64,000 nucleotides of DNA from Cheiracanthium punctorium (GCA_038373885.1 JAWZYV010014440.1:901001-965000); one strand, 5' to 3'; shown: positions 33,563-44,875, counted from the first letter of the stretch. Numbers and translations: made by a program. The notes: generated from the sequence alone by a model not told the origin.

Positions 33563-33787
33563 CCCTTTGAAACCCAAGCACTTTCACATGAATATAGAAG
33601 ACCTACTGGATAGACCACAGAGCTGTGGCGCCAGATGGGTTACTCGATCAACCGTCATTTTTTGGTAGTTTCCATGGCAACGGTTGCACTTTTTCAGCGT
33701 TGAGATAATCGTATTTTTTCGCGACTAGCAGTGAAAGCGCTGAAATAAGGTGGCTTTTTTCACGGCGCACCACCGCTCGTCAAAGGG
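33563..33787. mobile_element. piggyBac-type MITE with TTAA at both ends
   Basis: The element begins ccctttga and ends tcaaaggg. A TTAA abuts each end (33,559-33,562 and 33,788-33,791), the target duplication made by piggyBac transposases. At 225 bp it is non-coding. Internal blocks 'ggttactcgatcaaccgtcattttttggtag', 'ccatggcaacggttgcactttttcagcg' and 'gactagcagtgaaa' recur at 32.8, 36.2 and 39.6 kb. It must be mobilised in trans. Confidence 0.85.
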
Positions 33788-33791
33788 TTAA

Positions 33792-34074
33792 CCTCTTCGG
33801 TTCCCTCATTATGCGGACGGGATGGCAGCGATTCCCCTTCTGTGTTCATTGTTGCTCCACCGCATGATTTTTTGAATGCTCCTGCTGTGGACCAGACTGT
33901 TATACTAGCAGGAGTATTCAAAAACCCATAAATTGAAGTAACAAAAGCACAGAAAAATGCTGCTGCTAAATGGTTAATGATGGGATGGACTAGGATAATT
34001 GTATTCGTTAAGCAGCGATCTAAGATCAAATAAAATCGTGTTGGAAAATGTTTTATAATCGACGCGTTTGGCAT
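33792..34074 (-). other. Unidentified 104-codon minus ORF between two MITEs
   Basis: A minus-strand ORF runs from 34,074 and its stop lies inside the piggyBac MITE (33,760). The unique part has a hydrophobic run ('HPIINHLAAAFFCAFV') followed by a polar tail ('MNTEGESLPSRPHNEGTEE'). This could be the last exon of a membrane protein with a MITE in its 3' end, or chance. I see no known domain, and there is no upstream exon in evidence. Confidence 0.2.
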
Positions 34075-34187
34075 ATTTTTTTTGCTGATTTATAAAACTT
34101 GTCAGATTATATTTATTGGTGTTCTTAACATTTTTTGTTGTTGTTGTTGTTTGTTTGTTTTCTACTACTTGGCTTGATTGCCGTTCT

Positions 34188-34500
34188 CAGGGACGGATCC
34201 AGAAATTACTCAAGGAGGGGGCGATTTTGTACATGGCACAGGAGGGCGCAGAATGCGCAAAACCATTTTATAATTAATTAATATAATCAATTATTCCAAT
34301 TAATGTAATTAATTATTTTATTGATAAAATCTGTATATGAGTGATGATTAAAAAGGACAGGGAGTAGTACCCGCAATACAACCCTTAGAAAAAGGGTACA
34401 CAATTTTCATTATACTTTCATAATATATTTTAACTGATTTTTGGACTTCGCCCAGCAGGGGGCGATCGCCCCCACCGCCCTCCCCTTGGTTCCGCGCCTG
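34188..34500. mobile_element. hAT MITE with perfect 8-bp target duplication
   Basis: The ends are cagggacggatccag (left) and complement caggcgcggaaccaa (right). The 8-bp sequence gccgttct flanks both sides exactly (34,180-34,187 and 34,501-34,508). The 313-bp element has G/C-rich arms (gaggggg, gcgatcgcccccaccgccc) and an A+T-rich centre with no ORF. Confidence 0.88.
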
Positions 34501-34508
34501 GCCGTTCT

Positions 34509-35872
34509 TTTGCTATTGTTCAAAATGTGAGGCTGTGTTTATTTAAATCCACCCAGAACCTTGGCCTAATATATTGTTTTTTTTTCTGGAGGGTGGGTGG
34601 GTGATTGTTTTCTTCTTTTTTTTTTTTTTACAATGTTACTATTTTTGTCTGTAAAAAAAGAAGCTCCTGACGTGAATTATAGCTTTAGGCAGTACGGAAA
34701 ATCGTAATGAATCCCGCAGAGATTACAGTTTTAAGTCTGTAATACAGCTGCGTTTATTTTTATTATGAGTTATGAACAGCATGTTAAGGTTTTACCTGTA
34801 AACAAAGAAAATTGCTAGTGAGGACAGCTTTTGCAAGCCAGCTAAAAATGGTACGAGGATTGCATTTACTCAAACAATGTTTTTGTACTTGTAGTAAAAA
34901 TATTATCCCAATTTGATTTTTGCGTGGTTTAAATTAATTAAACTGAGTAGAGTACAAAAGTTTCCCAAATTGACGATATTTCTTTCTTTCATTTTAAACC
35001 TTAGATACAGGTTTAATCTGTTCGCTCTCATCACTGAAAAAACGAGAATGAATAATGAATGTTTTTATTTTTAATCGGTTAGATATTTTCAAAGATAAAA
35101 TAACAGTAAACCGGGTTTGATTGTGGATTAAATTTCATGTCAACTGTCCCACCTCCTTTAGCGTGTAGAACTTCCTGAACTTGATGTGAAGTAAAAATAA
35201 AAACTTCAAATTTTTTCTCTTTTCGAAAATTCTTAAGAGGTTAAAACTGTAATTTTTTAAAAGTCAAATAAGTCATTAAGGCTAGAGAGATATTAAAAGG
35301 GGGACATTTTCAAAAACTAGGGTCTAATTTATTGCCTAGTAATAAGCTGAAACCAGGTTTTTTTAAGGTCAATCGTAGGTGAAATTTCTACCCGAAAACA
35401 AAGCAAAATACCTGATTATCTAATTCAGTCTACGAAAAGCACTCAAAAAGTTTTATTAAATACAGTAAATTTTATTTTCTTTTTTATAATGATAGTTGTA
35501 ATTTATGTAAAATGTTTAAATTTAATAATACCTAATGATGATAATTAATAACGAGTTCGTCAAAAAAATTTGAGCCATATTCTTGTCAATTTCCTTTTAA
35601 TTTTTTTTAATGGAGAAATTTTGAAATAGATTGGAAAAAAGACTTGTCTGAAACAGAACTATACAATGTAGCCTTACTTATAGAACTGAATGAGTACTTA
35701 TAGAACTGAAATATTTGACACTTCGCACCATCAAAACTTTGCTCATAACTTAAAAATTTTGCGCATAGTTTTTTCTTTCATTTTTCAAGAGAGAAGTTTA
35801 ATTGACTTCAAATATTTTATGTATTTAGATTAATGAATTCTTAATCAATGTCTCAGTAGCGATCAAAATTTT
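34509..35872. other. Spacer, nothing recognised
   Basis: Homopolymer T and G runs near 34,577-34,630. A small direct duplication of 'acttatagaactgaa' is at about 35,677-35,710. The 'tttaatctgttcgctctcatcactg' at 35,011 resembles 'gttaacctgttcgcccccatcattg' at 51,428; both follow TTAA-like bases and may be one end of a further TTAA-targeting family. Confidence 0.4.
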
Positions 35873-35875
35873 AAC

Positions 35876-36130
35876 GCCCAGGTGGTGTAGTGGCTAACGA
35901 ACCATTCCATCACACCTGAGTCCGCATTCGATTTACGGCTTAGCCTTGGATGTTAACGTACCCGTCTCTTATAAGGGGTAATATTGGCCGCCTACTGCGT
36001 GCCCCGGGGCCATTCTACCGGGCCTGCTTGTGCACTCCGATAAGTCATTCAAAGAGGCCTACGATGCTCACTGATTGGTTCCAGCCATCTAACGGCGGAA
36101 TATAACCAATGAGAAACGTCCTTAAAAAGT
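35876..36130 (+). repeat. tRNA-derived SINE or tRNA pseudogene head
   Basis: The head gcccaggtggtgtagtggct has a good A box, and about 35 bases on a degenerate B box (gcattcgatttacgg). The layout gcccNggtggNgtagtggNtaacg is that of a tRNA-derived SINE head. A G/C-richer body follows ('gtgccccggggccattctaccgggcctgc') and runs to about 36,130, where a piggyBac-like relic begins. It is not a working tRNA: the anticodon arm cannot be closed with confidence. Confidence 0.6.
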
Positions 36131-36139
36131 GAGCTGTTG

Positions 36140-36333
36140 TCTTCGATCCATTTAACTACCAACATGGCGGTCGATCGAATAGCCCATCAGGCGCCAAAGA
36201 GGTTTTCTGACACAGCTGGCTGGTCGATGGCAACGGCTGCACTTTTTCTGCTTTGGAATCATTTAACGATTTTCTTTTCCAACTAGCAGTGAAATAAGGT
36301 GGTTTGACGGCGCAACCACCACGTGTCAAAGGG
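36140..36333. mobile_element. piggyBac-like MITE, 5'-truncated
   Basis: The right end is intact: 'gtcaaaggg' followed by TTAA (36,334-36,337), as in the 33.6 kb element. Inside are 'catttaactaccaacatggcggtcgatcgaa', 'gacacagctggctgg' and 'gatggcaacggctgcactttttctgc'. The left ccctttga end is absent, probably lost at the junction with the SINE. Confidence 0.65.
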
Positions 36334-36380
36334 TTAAATAATATTGCACAGTAAATTTTCGTGCACGTCCCCCAAGCAAG

Positions 36381-36637
36381 CAGTAGCGGATCCAGGGGAG
36401 GGGCTAGGGGGCTTCAGCCCCCCCAAAGGAGTTTGCTAAAGAATAACATTCTGCTTTATTATACATATTAAATAGCTAAAATGATCCTATTTTATTACTT
36501 AGCCCCTCCCAAAAGCATGTATATTGGTTTAGACCAAAATTTTGATTTATAGTACATTTTAGTACATTTTAATTGGGCGAAATAAGCGTTTTTAAAATTT
36601 TAGCCCCTCCCAAAAAAAATTTCTGGATCCGCCACTG
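36381..36637. mobile_element. hAT MITE with perfect 8-bp target duplication
   Basis: The ends are cagtagcggatccagg (left) and complement cagtggcggatccaga (right). Perfect 8-bp flanks caagcaag lie at 36,373-36,380 and 36,638-36,645. The 257-bp element has G/C-rich arms ('ggggcttcagcccccccaaa') and an A+T-rich centre. Two minus-strand ORFs here (36,569 and 36,600) are chance. Confidence 0.9.
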
Positions 36638-36779
36638 CAAGCAAGTATCTGTGCCTTGTATGCCCCGTGTAATGCCGTACCCTGAGCGCACTTTCACGAT
36701 CAAACACGATGACAGAAGAAGGATTGCGACCTCGACCTGTCTGTGACACACTAATTAGGAGATCTAAATAATGGTCCGC

Positions 36780-37450
36780 CATTACTCAACTCGGTGTGTC
36801 GATACCCTTATTGCGTGCCACCAGCCAGCGTCCACGAAAAAAGAATAGTAGGTCCAACAGCCAACCGTAAACGGAAATTCGTTTCCGGGCATCCTTCCTC
36901 TCAATGAAGCGACTTTCAAAAACTAATTGGCAAAATTTCAATCTTGCCGCTCTTCCTTTCGCGCGCGCGACCCTCCCCCCCAACCTCCCGCCCGATTGCG
37001 GTTCACGTGACGCTGCGCACACCCTCTCGAACTCGCGCCGGCAATCAATGAATCTGAGCACAAAACCGGAGCAGCGAGATCCTGGATGGGGAGAGAAGAG
37101 CAAAACCCGAAGGAAACTCCTCCAGCAGAGGCAACGGATGGAGCAAGCATCCCCCCATCTTCGTTCTCCCGGCTTTTGTAAATAGTATGAGGTGCTTGCT
37201 GCTTGCTGATGCCCGTCGTCCAGCGAGAGCCCATTGAGACCATGGAAGCGGGAGCTGGTGTCGATTGCTGTTGCTCCGATTACGTGGTACCGGACCGACG
37301 GTACCGGCTAGTATTACTACGACGAGTGGACGATTGCTCCGATACTCAGCGGTGCTGAGGGCTGAGGGTACACCGTGCCCCCCACTTCTCAAGTCGTCCC
37401 CCTCTCTCTCTGTCTGAACCGATCGTTTGATGGTACGGACCTCTTTGCGG
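36780..37450. promoter_or_regulatory. CpG-rich island, candidate promoter and 5' UTR
   Basis: This is the only G/C- and CpG-rich stretch in the window, most dense at 36,955-37,050 (gcgcgcgcgaccctcccccc; ctcgaactcgcgccgg). It contains a cacgtgacg site (E-box overlapping a CRE half site, 37,004) and the inverted repeat ggtaccg-6-cggtacc (37,286-37,305). It is open in several frames on both strands, as CpG-rich DNA often is, so those ORFs are not evidence of coding. A 38-codon ORF at 37,242 with a near-ideal start context (accatgg) could be an upstream ORF. The flanks are single-copy-like, and a candidate coding exon lies 1.8 kb downstream on the plus strand. No TATA box was seen. Confidence 0.6.
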
Positions 37451-39100
37451 CAGTTTTCTATGGGGGATGCGATGAAATCTGACCAAATCTAGGTTGCTTT
37501 TTTTGCCTGAGTGCCCGCAGTTGTATGTGTGTTTGTTTGCAAAAAGAAAAAAAAAAGTTTTTGTTCAAAAATTAAAAAAAAAGTCTATTATTAAAAATAA
37601 AAACCGATAATTTAAAATGATGTGCTGATTGGTTATGGCATTGAAAGGATGAAAGGGATTTAGTAATTTTGAAGTTCGAAGCGAAAGAAATTATCTAGAA
37701 GTACTTGTCTGTTCTGTCGGTTGTATCGTTGACAGTTATTTTGTGAGAAATTTCTGTATTTTAATATTTAGATTTATTGAAGTAATGAATTAGAATATTT
37801 TAAAAAAAGGTTGGTTTGATTAAATGTTGCAGCGAAGGTGATTTTTATGACAATAAATGACGTTCAGTTAAGTATACAGTATCAGAAAAACAAATAATGA
37901 CTATATAAATTAAGATTTTCAATTATAAGGAATATTTACCTGCATTTTTATTCCTCGAGATTTTAGCTTTTATTTCAAGATAAGATTTAGTTTAAAATTG
38001 AAAAGAGCAATCATATATTTGTATTAAAGTTCTAAATTTTAAAAATTAAAAGAAATATTTAATATTTTAATATGTATTGACGAACACATGGAAAGAAGAA
38101 TGAATCATCGTACCTAAACAGTCCTAAACAAATAGTAATTTACTAATTCATAGGAATAGTGTTGTACAGAAATTATTAAATTTTGTGAACTATTTATTTA
38201 TACTGCAGTTTTTCAGTCTTCGAATTCAAGCAATTCTTTCATAGTCATACATCTCCTTAGAATTTTTAAATAATAAATTTCCTTCTAACGTAACTAGTCT
38301 TTTTTCCCTCCCGTATAGTTTGTCTTCAATACAAATGCAGATTTCTTAAGCGTACTTAAATACCGATTCAATTGCTTCTTCCAACTAGCATAAAAATGTT
38401 CAATACGTGCAGTTACTTTCCAGTAAACGGTTAATGAATTTTCAAAGTAAATTATAGGTGTGACTTACTCTTCAAATCTTTCTGTAACATATAAAGCAAG
38501 GAACATTCCAAAAAATATATATATCTACGTATAAAGCTGTAATCAAAGTGTTTAAAATCAAATATCTGTCTCTTCTGAATTCAAAGTCGTTACTTACGTG
38601 TACCTCTTGTGCCGTTCTATTTTTCCGAAACGGGTATATCATTCCATATGTACTTATTTTGTATTGATGTTGAGATAATCAAGTGAATGTCGTATATTAT
38701 TTCTACCGTCTATCTCCCGATGTCTGTTTTATAGTTTATGCGAATACTACGCGACCCTACATGTAAATTTAGATGAACAGCCCTCATGGCTTAGGGGGGA
38801 AAATTTATCCCAGAAAGTTGCAACAGAAAAAGAAAAGGTCTGACAGTTTGTCAGTTTTTAAAAATATCGAATCAAGTACAAGCTCTAGTGACCAAATAGT
38901 AGTAAATTAGAAGTCGTCGCATGCAGTGTCCATCTAAACAACGAAAAGGCGAAGAAAACGTTTTAGATTTGTTTCTGCGATTTTTATAAGGAAAAAAAAA
39001 ATCTATATCAGTGAATGCGCTTGATAAGAACTTCTACAGGTAGTCATCGAAGCATTTGATCAAGTAGGTAGCTAGAAGGACGCGGATATAAAGAAAAGTA
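37451..39100. other. Single-copy-like A+T-rich stretch, possible intron
   Basis: No repeat recognised. It lies between the CpG-rich island and the candidate exon. If these belong to one gene this would be the first intron, or the exon may have its own promoter in this stretch. Confidence 0.4.
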
Positions 39101-39244
39101 GTTCATGCTCAGGCGGATGATATATCAATGTTCAGTCTCCCGTCCAGTTTAAAACTAGATGGTTTCTGCAACCGTGAATGGATATTAACGGAGAACAACA
39201 ACAGACCTGGCTTTATCAGTGGTCTGCAATAACTTGATTGCGAC

Positions 39245-39409
39245 ATGGATAGCTTGAAAACCCACTCCTACTACCTGAACCGGAGGGATGAGTGCTACAG
39301 GCAGGATCCGGATGATGTATTTCGAGCAATGCATCTACGGTTCAAGTCTTGGAAACAGTTTGTGATCAGAAACTTCAGCGTCAAGTCCCATCATTCGGCT
39401 ACAGACACA
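39245..39409 (+). CDS. Candidate first coding exon of an unidentified host gene
   Basis: The start is gcgacatgg, a good eukaryotic context. 55 codons follow without a stop. At 39,410 the frame meets gtaagt, a consensus splice donor, leaving the exon in phase 0. The ORF itself runs on 8 codons into the intron before a stop. The peptide is rich in charged and aromatic residues (MDSLKTHSYYLNRRDECYRQ, then DPDDVFRAMHLRFKSWKQFV), with no signal peptide and no transmembrane segment. The G+C content is above its surroundings. I do not recognise the family. It may be a transcript-specific N-terminus of a gene whose later exons lie beyond the window. No acceptor-donor pair for the next exon could be named within 24 kb with confidence. 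Confidence 0.5.
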
Positions 39410-39481
39410 GTAAGTCCTTTTGTTCTCGAGTTCTGATAAAATGTTTGGAGATGTCATGAGATTTTCAAATGCATGTGTTAA

Positions 39482-39983
39482 TCCTTTGAAGCGCAACCAT
39501 TTCCCAACTCTGAAAAAGTGCAGCCGTTAGCCATCGCTCGATTTAACTACCAGCAAGATGGCGGTCTATCGAACGTTCATCGCGTGCCACAGATCTAGAG
39601 ATCATTTTTGACACTGCTGGCTGTGCGCACCGCCAGCTGTGTCACAAATGGTCGATCGACAAAAAATGGTTAAATCGAGCGATGGCAGCGCCTGCCTTTT
39701 TTTCAGCATTGGGAAGTCTATCCAGTTGTTCTTCTGTAACAATGTATTGTCATCGTATTCTCCATTTTTCAGCAGATGTCAGTGCTGCTAAAAATAATCC
39801 TGACAATTTTACAAATAATCGACACTTTTTACGGGAAATGATGTGCTAAAAAGTAAAGAATTCTCTTGTAACTATGTCACCTTCAAGTATTTTTATAGAA
39901 ATAAAATTTATTCTTCATGACTAACAGCAGTCAAAACGACAGAGTTTTGTGTTTTCACGGCGAGGACACCGCGCGTTAAAGGG
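39482..39983. mobile_element. piggyBac-like MITE, about 0.5 kb
   Basis: The left end is TTAA (39,478-39,481) followed by tcctttga; the right end is ttaaaggg followed by ctat, a mutated match to tcaaaggg-TTAA. Inside are two inversely related blocks: ccatcgctcgatttaacta near 39,530 and the complement near 39,668-39,692. Further blocks are 'cagatgtcagtgctgctaaaa' and 'acgggaaatgatgtgctaaaaagtaaag', shared with the relic in the tandem units. Non-coding. Confidence 0.75.
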
Positions 39984-39989
39984 CTATGA

Positions 39990-42900
39990 TCGATTCAAAC
40001 GTGAAATTATGTTGAGTTGATCTTCAGTTTTCTTTGGGTTACCATCCGCGCATTTGTTTACTGAAGCACACTCCCACTCATTATCCACCAGTACTTTTTC
40101 TTTAACTATAACACTCTCATGTCAAATATAACTTTTCAGCTCTAAGGCTTGTAAGTTGACTTTCTATTATTTATATTCTCTTTCATATAAATTCATTTGT
40201 TTGTTACACTACTAAATTTGCCTGAACTCGGTAAAAAGTTGAGTTGTAGTAGAGTCGGTTACATGAACTCAGAAAAATGTTATCCAAGGTTTTGAGCCAT
40301 TTTCCCCACCTCTTTTTTAATATCGATTCCAGATTTAACATGTTTTTTCCTACTATTAAAAAACAGAGGTTCTAGCCCAGCTTTCAAGATCATTTCTGAG
40401 AAGTAAAGCCGAGAACAAATAGGTAATCTTTTCTGTTGGGTCTTCCTAATGATAGGACCGAAAGTTTAAACTTTGATTTAGTGGTGGTTTCCGATTCTAT
40501 AAAAACAGTACCCTTTGTAATTACGCAAAATATCGCAGTCAAGTGAAAACAAGTCACACGCTTGCACTTTAATTTAAACTCAGATTGAATAAAATTTTTC
40601 TTTAAACTTATCAAACAAAATTATCCTAGAAACGTATGAATAACAATGAACATAAACAATGAACAACTTCTATAATTTTGTATCTATCTGTTGTAAAAAT
40701 TAAAATATTCGCTGATGTGTAACTAAAAAAAGTGTTTTTTTTTTACCATGCATTTATTTAAGAATCTATCCATGTGCTTGTACAATTTTCTTTCAAAGTC
40801 CTGTTTACAATTAATTAGTTCCCAGAAAGAAAATGTACTAGAAATGTGAAGCATTTTCTTTGTTGTTGTTCAGTGAAAGCGTTTTTGATATTTTGAAAGC
40901 AGCGTGATTTGAAGCTTTTGTCTGAAATTTTTCCTTTCTGAAAACTTAAAGATGATGTTCATCATAAAGATTTGAATTGAAAATAAAAGTTTTATAACAA
41001 TTTAAAAAAAAGAAATGAATAATATAAATGTATTTTCTTTACACAGAAAAAATAACGCCAAGAAAAATATCGAATGCAACAATCTGCCCTTACATTATTA
41101 TAAACAAATTTAAAAAAAATTAAAAGCTAAACATTAAAAAAAATATATTTTTCTAAGCTGATTGTGTAAAAATACATTCTTTTATTTTTATTTTTGTTTA
41201 GTCATAAATGAAATCTCAGAACATTCTCTAAATAAAAGTGTTCTAATGACAGCCAGACAAGAAATAGTGCTACTAAAAAGGTGCATGTATGTCTCGCTGA
41301 ATATAATGCAAGTTCTGAAGTGGATCTTTTACTAATCGTTATGAAACATATTTAAAAAACCTGAAAACCCCTTTAAGGATGCTCGCTCCTATTGTTACAG
41401 ACACGCAATAAGTTCCCTTTTCGCACATAGCATATCTTTTCCTCAATGATATCATTTGAATGCCCCACAGATTTTCTACAATGATGAAATCGAACTGCTT
41501 AAATCTAGCTTAAACACTCAAACAAATAAAAAAAGTGTTTGAAGATAAAATTAATAAAAAACTCTGTAAAATAACGAGTCTTTACATAATCTCATGCCTT
41601 CTTCCCTCCCCCCCCTACATGTGTAGATCACAATGCATATAATGCTTCATAGGCGTATAATTATGTAGTTTCGTGAAGCTGAAGTGTCTCTAGTAATCGA
41701 TAATTTTGTAAAGTGTAAGCTAATGATGCGTGCCCACTTCTATCTCAGATTCATGTGCTGTAAAAATTTATCGAAAAACTAAACTAGGCAGAAAATTTTT
41801 GTAGTCCTTCTGTATCACGTAAAAATAAAATGAAAAAATCGTGTTCGATGTCCCTGTTATAGGAAGAACGTGTTTGATTATTGCACTTCAGGGAAGATGG
41901 TTTTAGCGCCCAGAGAACGTGTTCAAAGGCTGACTTCTTTTTCATAGTTATTTCTTCAAACTGCACTATGGTGAATGAACTTTATGCGATCGAATTTTTA
42001 TTTTTAACATTTGGTCAAGGTATATTAATGCGATAATTGATCTAACAACAATTTAACCGTAATTTAAATTAGGTAAAATGTTTATATACCTAGATTTAGT
42101 TAATAATAATTCCAAATGCTCCTAACAATTTTTTTAATGAGTATAAATGTCTACAACTGATGTCTGAAAGAACTAAACTAAAACAGAAGACTAAACAGTC
42201 AGACTATAACAGAAAAAATAATTAAAAAACAAGTTATTTATATTTTTAATCAAACAGAAATTTCTACTAATTTTACCTCAACTTTCCCTGCGCACAAGAG
42301 TGGTTGAAGTAAAACGTCTATCTACAACCTAAGTCTAACAACCCTGGACATAATATTTTAGAAATTGAATAATTTCTAAGGCATGATAAGAAATAAATAA
42401 AATATGAATAAGTGCAATTTTCTTTTTCTTTTTTAATCTTCCATTTTACCTTACCTTTATGGAAAAAAAACAGCTCCTAGTAAAGTTTAATATTTTCGTA
42501 TTTAAAACTAATATAGCTACAAAAAATCTTTTTTTTTTTTTTAGGATTGAAGAAAATGAATGCATTGCATAAAGTAACATAAAAATGTGTATGTTTATCA
42601 TTATTAGCAGAAGAACACAGCCAATGAATAAAAAAATGCCTGTTTTCATACTCATTTTACCCCCACCTTATCCTACGGTGCTTATACCTTTAAGATTATT
42701 TTGTAAAACAGAATCTTAAAAACGAGACAAATATATCGAAGGAATGCTTTATGCGGAGTTGCCAACTGCTCCGAAAATATAATGAACCACTTTTTGAAAA
42801 TAGCCTTTTCTAAAAATGCTTTTTAAAAGTAGTAACCATCTCACACTTTAAGCTTCCAACTTTTGCTTTTTTCTAAGCAGAATTACTGTTCACAAAATGT

Positions 42901-44620
42901 GGTTAAATATGTACCAGAGCAGTTGGCAACTTGAAACAATAAATTTTGTTCTGTTCTTTCATTCCGGTTACTTTTTGAACTTATTAATACATTGAAAAAA
43001 TTACAAAAGATTAACAGAATCAGGGTAACTTCCTCCTGAAAATCCCTCAACAATGAATTCATTCTTTAATATTTATCATTTTGCTCTACAAGTATCTTTA
43101 GATATATGCATTTCTTAAGAAAAGAATAATAAATTATTCTTGAAAAGATAGAAAAAAATATTACCTACTGCTTGCATGCTTTTGAAATGAACTGTTTAAT
43201 CGTTTAAAAAAAATCGATAGCTTTTTTTCTGGCGCATTTGACTATCGATTTTAATATTACACGTTCTTCTCCCAGAGCACTTTTTTAAAGTTTATCATAC
43301 TCCTGAATGTTTAAAACGACTGCATTCCTCCTATATGCCTTAGTAATTTTATCGGAAGTAATTTCCATGTTAACCTAAATGCGTTTTATTAATGTCAAAA
43401 TAAAAAATATGCTGTGTAATGGCTAAAAAAAATTTTATCGAATTTTTAATATTAAGATAATTTGACAAATCAGATTGCTTTTAACATATATTTTTTACTG
43501 ATACCTAATAAAAAAAAGAGTAATATGTATAAAAAGAATCTGGATGTGTATATGCATGCATATATATATCTGGGGGGGGGAAATAGGGGGTGTCCTATAT
43601 TGTGATTATTCTGTCCTACTTATATTTTATAATACAAAATCATTTTTTTTATTATATTAATCCTCTATTATAAACTAACTTATTATTCATACTTTGCATT
43701 ATTAATAATCATTATAATTTAAAAAACAATGTTATATTTAAATGGCTATACTATCTATTTTATTCAATAATTTTAAATTCATTATTATTCTATATATCTT
43801 TAATTTAATTAATATACCTGGATACTAATAAATCCTTGGATACTAATAAAGTATAATAATATTACCCTTTAGTATTTGGCAACATCTTTACATTCTTCTT
43901 TCCACTTTTACGCTTTTATTTCAGTTTTCACTTATTACAATTATTAACTTTGGCAACACGTTGTACTTGCCTTCCATGAGATTTTCACCACTCCAGATTG
44001 CTATGACGATTTTTCAGTGCTATTTCTATTATTTTGATATATTTTTGTTTTCTTTCTTTTCCTTCTTTATAGTAGGGTAGAGCCCAGAACGTGTGGAGTG
44101 AATATCTCTTTTGACATAGCACACAACTGAAACCCTACTATTTTGTTTTTTTTAATTATAATCCACTGTTTGTGGCTCCTGATGGTGGTGACCGTGGTTA
44201 TAATTTCCGTTCCATTCTATTTTCACATTGATTACTGTACTTTATTTGGCTCAGCATCTTATTTATTATTATTTTTTTTTCCACCTCTGGTTTCTAATTC
44301 TTGCTTCTGGTTGTTATATTTTTAATACGAGGTATGTCTTATTTGCAGTACATATTGTGTTTTACTTATTAGTTATATATATATGACGTTTTAAATAAAC
44401 GATTAATACTACTTTTAAGTTTATTAAACTGCTTTGTCAAACTTCAATGCAGCACATCTATTAAAGTTTCAATTTTCTCTAGAAGTAAATAACCTTAATA
44501 ATTAATGAGTTTTATAATTTTATAAATTGATACTGGTGATTTAGAAAAGAAATGTTTATTCTTTCTGCTTTTGTAATTAAAAAAAAATATATACAAAGGA
44601 TACATACATACACACATATG
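39990..44620. other. A+T-rich spacer or intron, nothing recognised
   Basis: Many homopolymers; a G-run after 'atatatatatctg' near 43,573; a small duplication 'tggatactaataaa' (43,820-43,850). The sequence 'acacagaaaaaataacgcc' at 41,041 resembles a 'cacagaaaaa' MITE end without a clear partner. ORFs of 60-74 codons have no domains. Confidence 0.4.
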
Positions 44621-44627
44621 CATACCC

Positions 44628-44875
44628 TGAAAAAAAAAAGTCAAACTGATTGAAAAAAACTGTCAGCCAGGACGCGCCAGTTTCTTTCCGTATATTTTAC
44701 AGAAGTCTTCCGTATTTTTTTCCGTATACGGAAGATTTCTGTAAATTAAACTGAGAATCTATAAAATTTACGGTTGACTTCTGAAAAAAAAAAAAAAAAA
44801 AAAAAAAAAACGGAAATAAACTGGCGTCCTGTCTGTAAGTTTTTTTTTTCTGTAAATTTGACAGACTATTTTTGC
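44628..44875. mobile_element. Palindromic MITE with long imperfect arms
   Basis: The left arm includes ctgtcagccaggacgcgcca-gtttctttccg (44,662 on), preceded by gtcaaactgattgaaaaaaa. The complement of the right arm reads gtcaaatttacagaaaaaaa, then cagacaggacgccagtttat-ttccg. The arms together span about 60 bp, and a further internal palindrome lies at 44,705-44,730 (cttccgtatttttttccgtatacggaag). A 28-base A-run is inside. The target duplication is unclear. The minus ORF 44,697-44,951 crosses it and is not a gene. Confidence 0.65.

Noticed and set aside
36786..37392. Overlapping long ORFs on both strands in the CpG-rich island
   Set aside because: CpG-rich DNA has few stop codons in any frame; neither strand shows a domain or a consistent codon pattern.
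44765..44812. Processed-gene poly-A tail
   Set aside because: The A-run lies between the arms of a palindromic MITE and no transcript-like sequence precedes it.
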